Of a DNA stretch of 64,000 nt, positions 62,294 to 64,000 are shown piece after piece (position 1 is the stretch's first letter; every line of letters starts with the position of its first letter). The position numbers and the translations under genes are program-made. The stretch comes from Proteromonas lacertae (lineage: Eukaryota; Sar; Bigyra; Opalinata; Proteromonadidae). Where the stretch lies: positions 186,001 through 250,000 of the forward strand of contig NGBS01000295.1 in the NCBI GenBank assembly GCA_002245135.1. The letters run 5' to 3'. The notes beneath the pieces were generated by a model that saw only the letters and a program-made list of their open reading frames with translations, searched no databases and was not told the DNA's origin.

Positions 62294-63361
62294 ATGGCTC
62301 AAATTTACGAACAGCAAATAGATACAATTGTTGAGTCTATCAAAAATGCATTCCCTGAGATGCCTAAAATCAGTGTAATGACGAATGAACCGTTATCTTT
62401 AATGGAACATATGATTCAAGAATCAAAAATATTGAAGTATATAAACATGAAATTATTATTATTAGATACAAAGATATTAATGGTTTACCAGTAGTAGACT
62501 GTATTTTATCATATATTATCTGATTTAGGTGAAACTGCTAGTGTCCAATGTGGTACTTATTTTAATGTTCCAATCCTACTGTTTAATCATTTCTTATCAA
62601 CATACGAAGGTTATTCTCCTTCAGAATCAGCATTACTAATTTATTCCTTGAAGAAACTTGGTGTAGAAGTATATTTGTTTTTCATGTATTATAAACTCAT
62701 ATAGTACATAATATTTATCTCAGAATCATGGACTGTAGACAGTAATGTCAATTTATGTGATATAATGATTCATGATTCAATCATCAATTTAGCAGGAATG
62801 TATGGCAAAAACCCTCTAGTAGGTGAAAATAATAAAAATTTAGGATGTAGATTCCCTCCAATGCAAGATTTCGTAAGTTATGAATTACATAATATTGCTA
62901 TTGACACAATTGTTGGTTTACATTTTGATAATATAGTTAGAAAAGGATGTTATGTATATGCGGCAGGTCCAAACAGTTTTACTGCAGCAGAAAATAAAAT
63001 GTTTAATACAATGGGAGGTAAATGTGTAGGAATTACACTTGGTAATGAAATAACAGCAGCTGTTCATTGTGGAATGAAAATTTTACCCATAACAATTGTT
63101 GGAACAAATGATTATCTTGGTTCAGAAGAATTACAGAATGGTTTGGATAAGAATTCTGATTTAATAAAGTCTTTGTTTTTAGGACCATTAGTTGGTCATA
63201 TAGTTGTAAAAGCGAATGGGAAAGATTATAAAAATGAGAAAAGTTATAAACCACTTCCTGAAGAACTTGAAGATATTGGATTTACGTATTTCCTTATAGC
63301 TTTTATAGCTGCAGCAATTTTGATAATTGCTTTTGTAGTTTATGTAAGTTATTATAAATAA
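62294..63361 (+). CDS. Purine-nucleoside-phosphorylase-like protein with C-terminal membrane anchor
   Basis: Spliced protein starts MAQIYEQQIDTIVESIKNAF. It has GETASVQCGTYFNVPILLFN, STYEGYSPSESALL, DIMIHDSIINLAGMYGKNPL, GCRFPPMQDFVSYELHN and YAAGPNSFTAAENKMFNTMG with VGITLGNEITAAVHCGMKIL and VGTN. This is the order of blocks in trimeric purine nucleoside phosphorylase. Several catalytic positions differ: the GRFHxYEGY His is missing (LSTYEGY), the NAAGG strand motif is gone, and GMST is GITL. The C-terminus ends in a membrane helix FTYFLIAFIAAAILIIAFVV. PNPs are soluble enzymes, so the anchor and lost residues suggest a changed or lost activity. Confidence 0.75.
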
Positions 63362-63451
63362 ATAAATATTTTGATATATTAATGAATTTTCTTTTTAATT
63401 TTTAAAAAATAAACAAAAATGAGAAAAAATAAAACCAAATAATAATATCTT

Positions 63452-64000
63452 TTAATCTGAAACAGTAAATTGTGTTGTAAATGGAACATTATTAACAGTA
63501 TAACTAATTTTCATTTTCAATACAGTTTTCTTTTTGCCATTACTATTATTTATCACTTTCAATTTCTGTTCTATTGGCACATTTGCATAACAAACATCAC
63601 TAGTTGCTGGTAATAACTTGGCTTCTTCATATTTTGGTGTTGCAACTAATAATACTACACCTGGTAACATTGGTAAAGGTGTAAAGAAATGAAGAATCAT
63701 TTTAGTCTCATTAGAACCTTCAACCACTTGTTTATCAATAGTTAAAGCAATATTATTATCTTGATAAGCTGTAAATGTTGTAACATTTGCATTTTGTTGT
63801 TGGGGTTGTTGTTGGGGTGTGGAACTTGTGCCAAAAAGATCATCCAATAAATCACCTCCACTTGTAGTAGTAGCAGATGGTGCTGAAGGTACTGAACCAA
63901 ATAAATCATCTAAATCATCATGTTGTGGTTGTTGTTGTTGTTGTAATGTATTTGCATTTGTATTAGCTGTATTTGAACCAAATAAATCATCCAAATCATC
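63452..64000 (-). CDS. AP1G: C-terminus of AP-1 gamma-adaptin (hinge and ear), partial
   Basis: Only the end is in the window. The hinge has three DLDDLFG/LLDDLFG motifs and Gln-rich tracts, then the gamma-ear domain (about 63460-63760) with ALTIDKQVVEGSNETKMILH, FFTPLPMLPGVVLLVATPKY, and the C-terminal VNNVPFTTQFTVSD. The ear recruits accessory proteins of clathrin coats at the trans-Golgi network. The frame is open to the right edge, so the adaptin trunk lies beyond. GGA proteins also carry a gamma-ear, so that is the alternative. Confidence 0.85.
   Translation of the reverse strand, partial: DDLDDLFGSNTANTNANTLQQQQQPQHDDLDDLFGSVPSAPSATTTSGGDLLDDLFGTSSTPQQQPQQQNANVTTFTAYQDNNIALTIDKQVVEGSNETKMILHFFTPLPMLPGVVLLVATPKYEEAKLLPATSDVCYANVPIEQKLKVINNSNGKKKTVLKMKISYTVNNVPFTTQFTVSD

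Overview
The window is nuclear DNA of a flagellated unicellular eukaryote. It is very AT-rich, and its genes are cut by tiny spliceosomal introns of about 23-40 nt that mostly begin GTAT and end TAG. TAA, TAG and TGA are all used as stops, so the code looks standard. Cilium and basal-body genes (two CEP164 relatives, DRC8, CFAP299, gamma-tubulin) show it builds a motile flagellum. A bZIP factor, a cGMP-type kinase, a 7TM receptor ending in an RGS domain and a His-phosphotransfer protein point to rich signalling. I cannot place the lineage: it is not a ciliate with reassigned stops, and nothing ties it firmly to a named group.

Layout. 1-3000: end of a membrane protein, a bZIP factor and RPL10A. 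3330-11860: what reads as one giant gene of about 2,790 codons. It has two Crinkler/RHS-type P-loop NTPase modules separated by coiled coil and a Leu-rich repeat tract, and ends in a ubiquitin-specific-protease-like domain whose nucleophile Cys position is Ser. 12178-22391: housekeeping and signalling genes (XPR1/SYG1, SART1/SNU66, DRC8, mevalonate diphosphate decarboxylase, a 35-residue membrane protein, LST8, a DYRK kinase). 22861-27620: a CEP164 homologue. 27727-32380: two decayed BTB genes. 32514-43159: DRG2 (with a frame break), a coiled-coil gene, PKG, NPRL2, PTH2, CFAP299 and a second CEP164-like gene with two WW modules. 43338-53175: three BTB/BACK/SPRY-like genes, mostly a perfect 3,313-bp tandem duplication. 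53429-64000: HPt protein with a CaaX end, gamma-tubulin, eIF3j, a Cache-like 7TM-RGS receptor, an Iwr1-like ankyrin protein, a membrane-anchored nucleoside-phosphorylase-like protein and the end of AP-1 gamma-adaptin.

The genes share a few themes: TOR signalling (LST8, the GATOR1 subunit NPRL2), the cilium/basal body, translation (RPL10A, DRG2, eIF3j, PTH2), and fast-evolving accessory families (Crinkler/RHS-USP, BTB-SPRY). Many neighbours are head to head with 50-140 bp between start codons, implying short shared promoters. Several reading frames are broken by what look like one-base insertions. They lie mainly in the accessory families, but one is in the conserved DRG2 gene, so sequencing error, pseudogenes and frameshifting must be separated using reads or transcripts.
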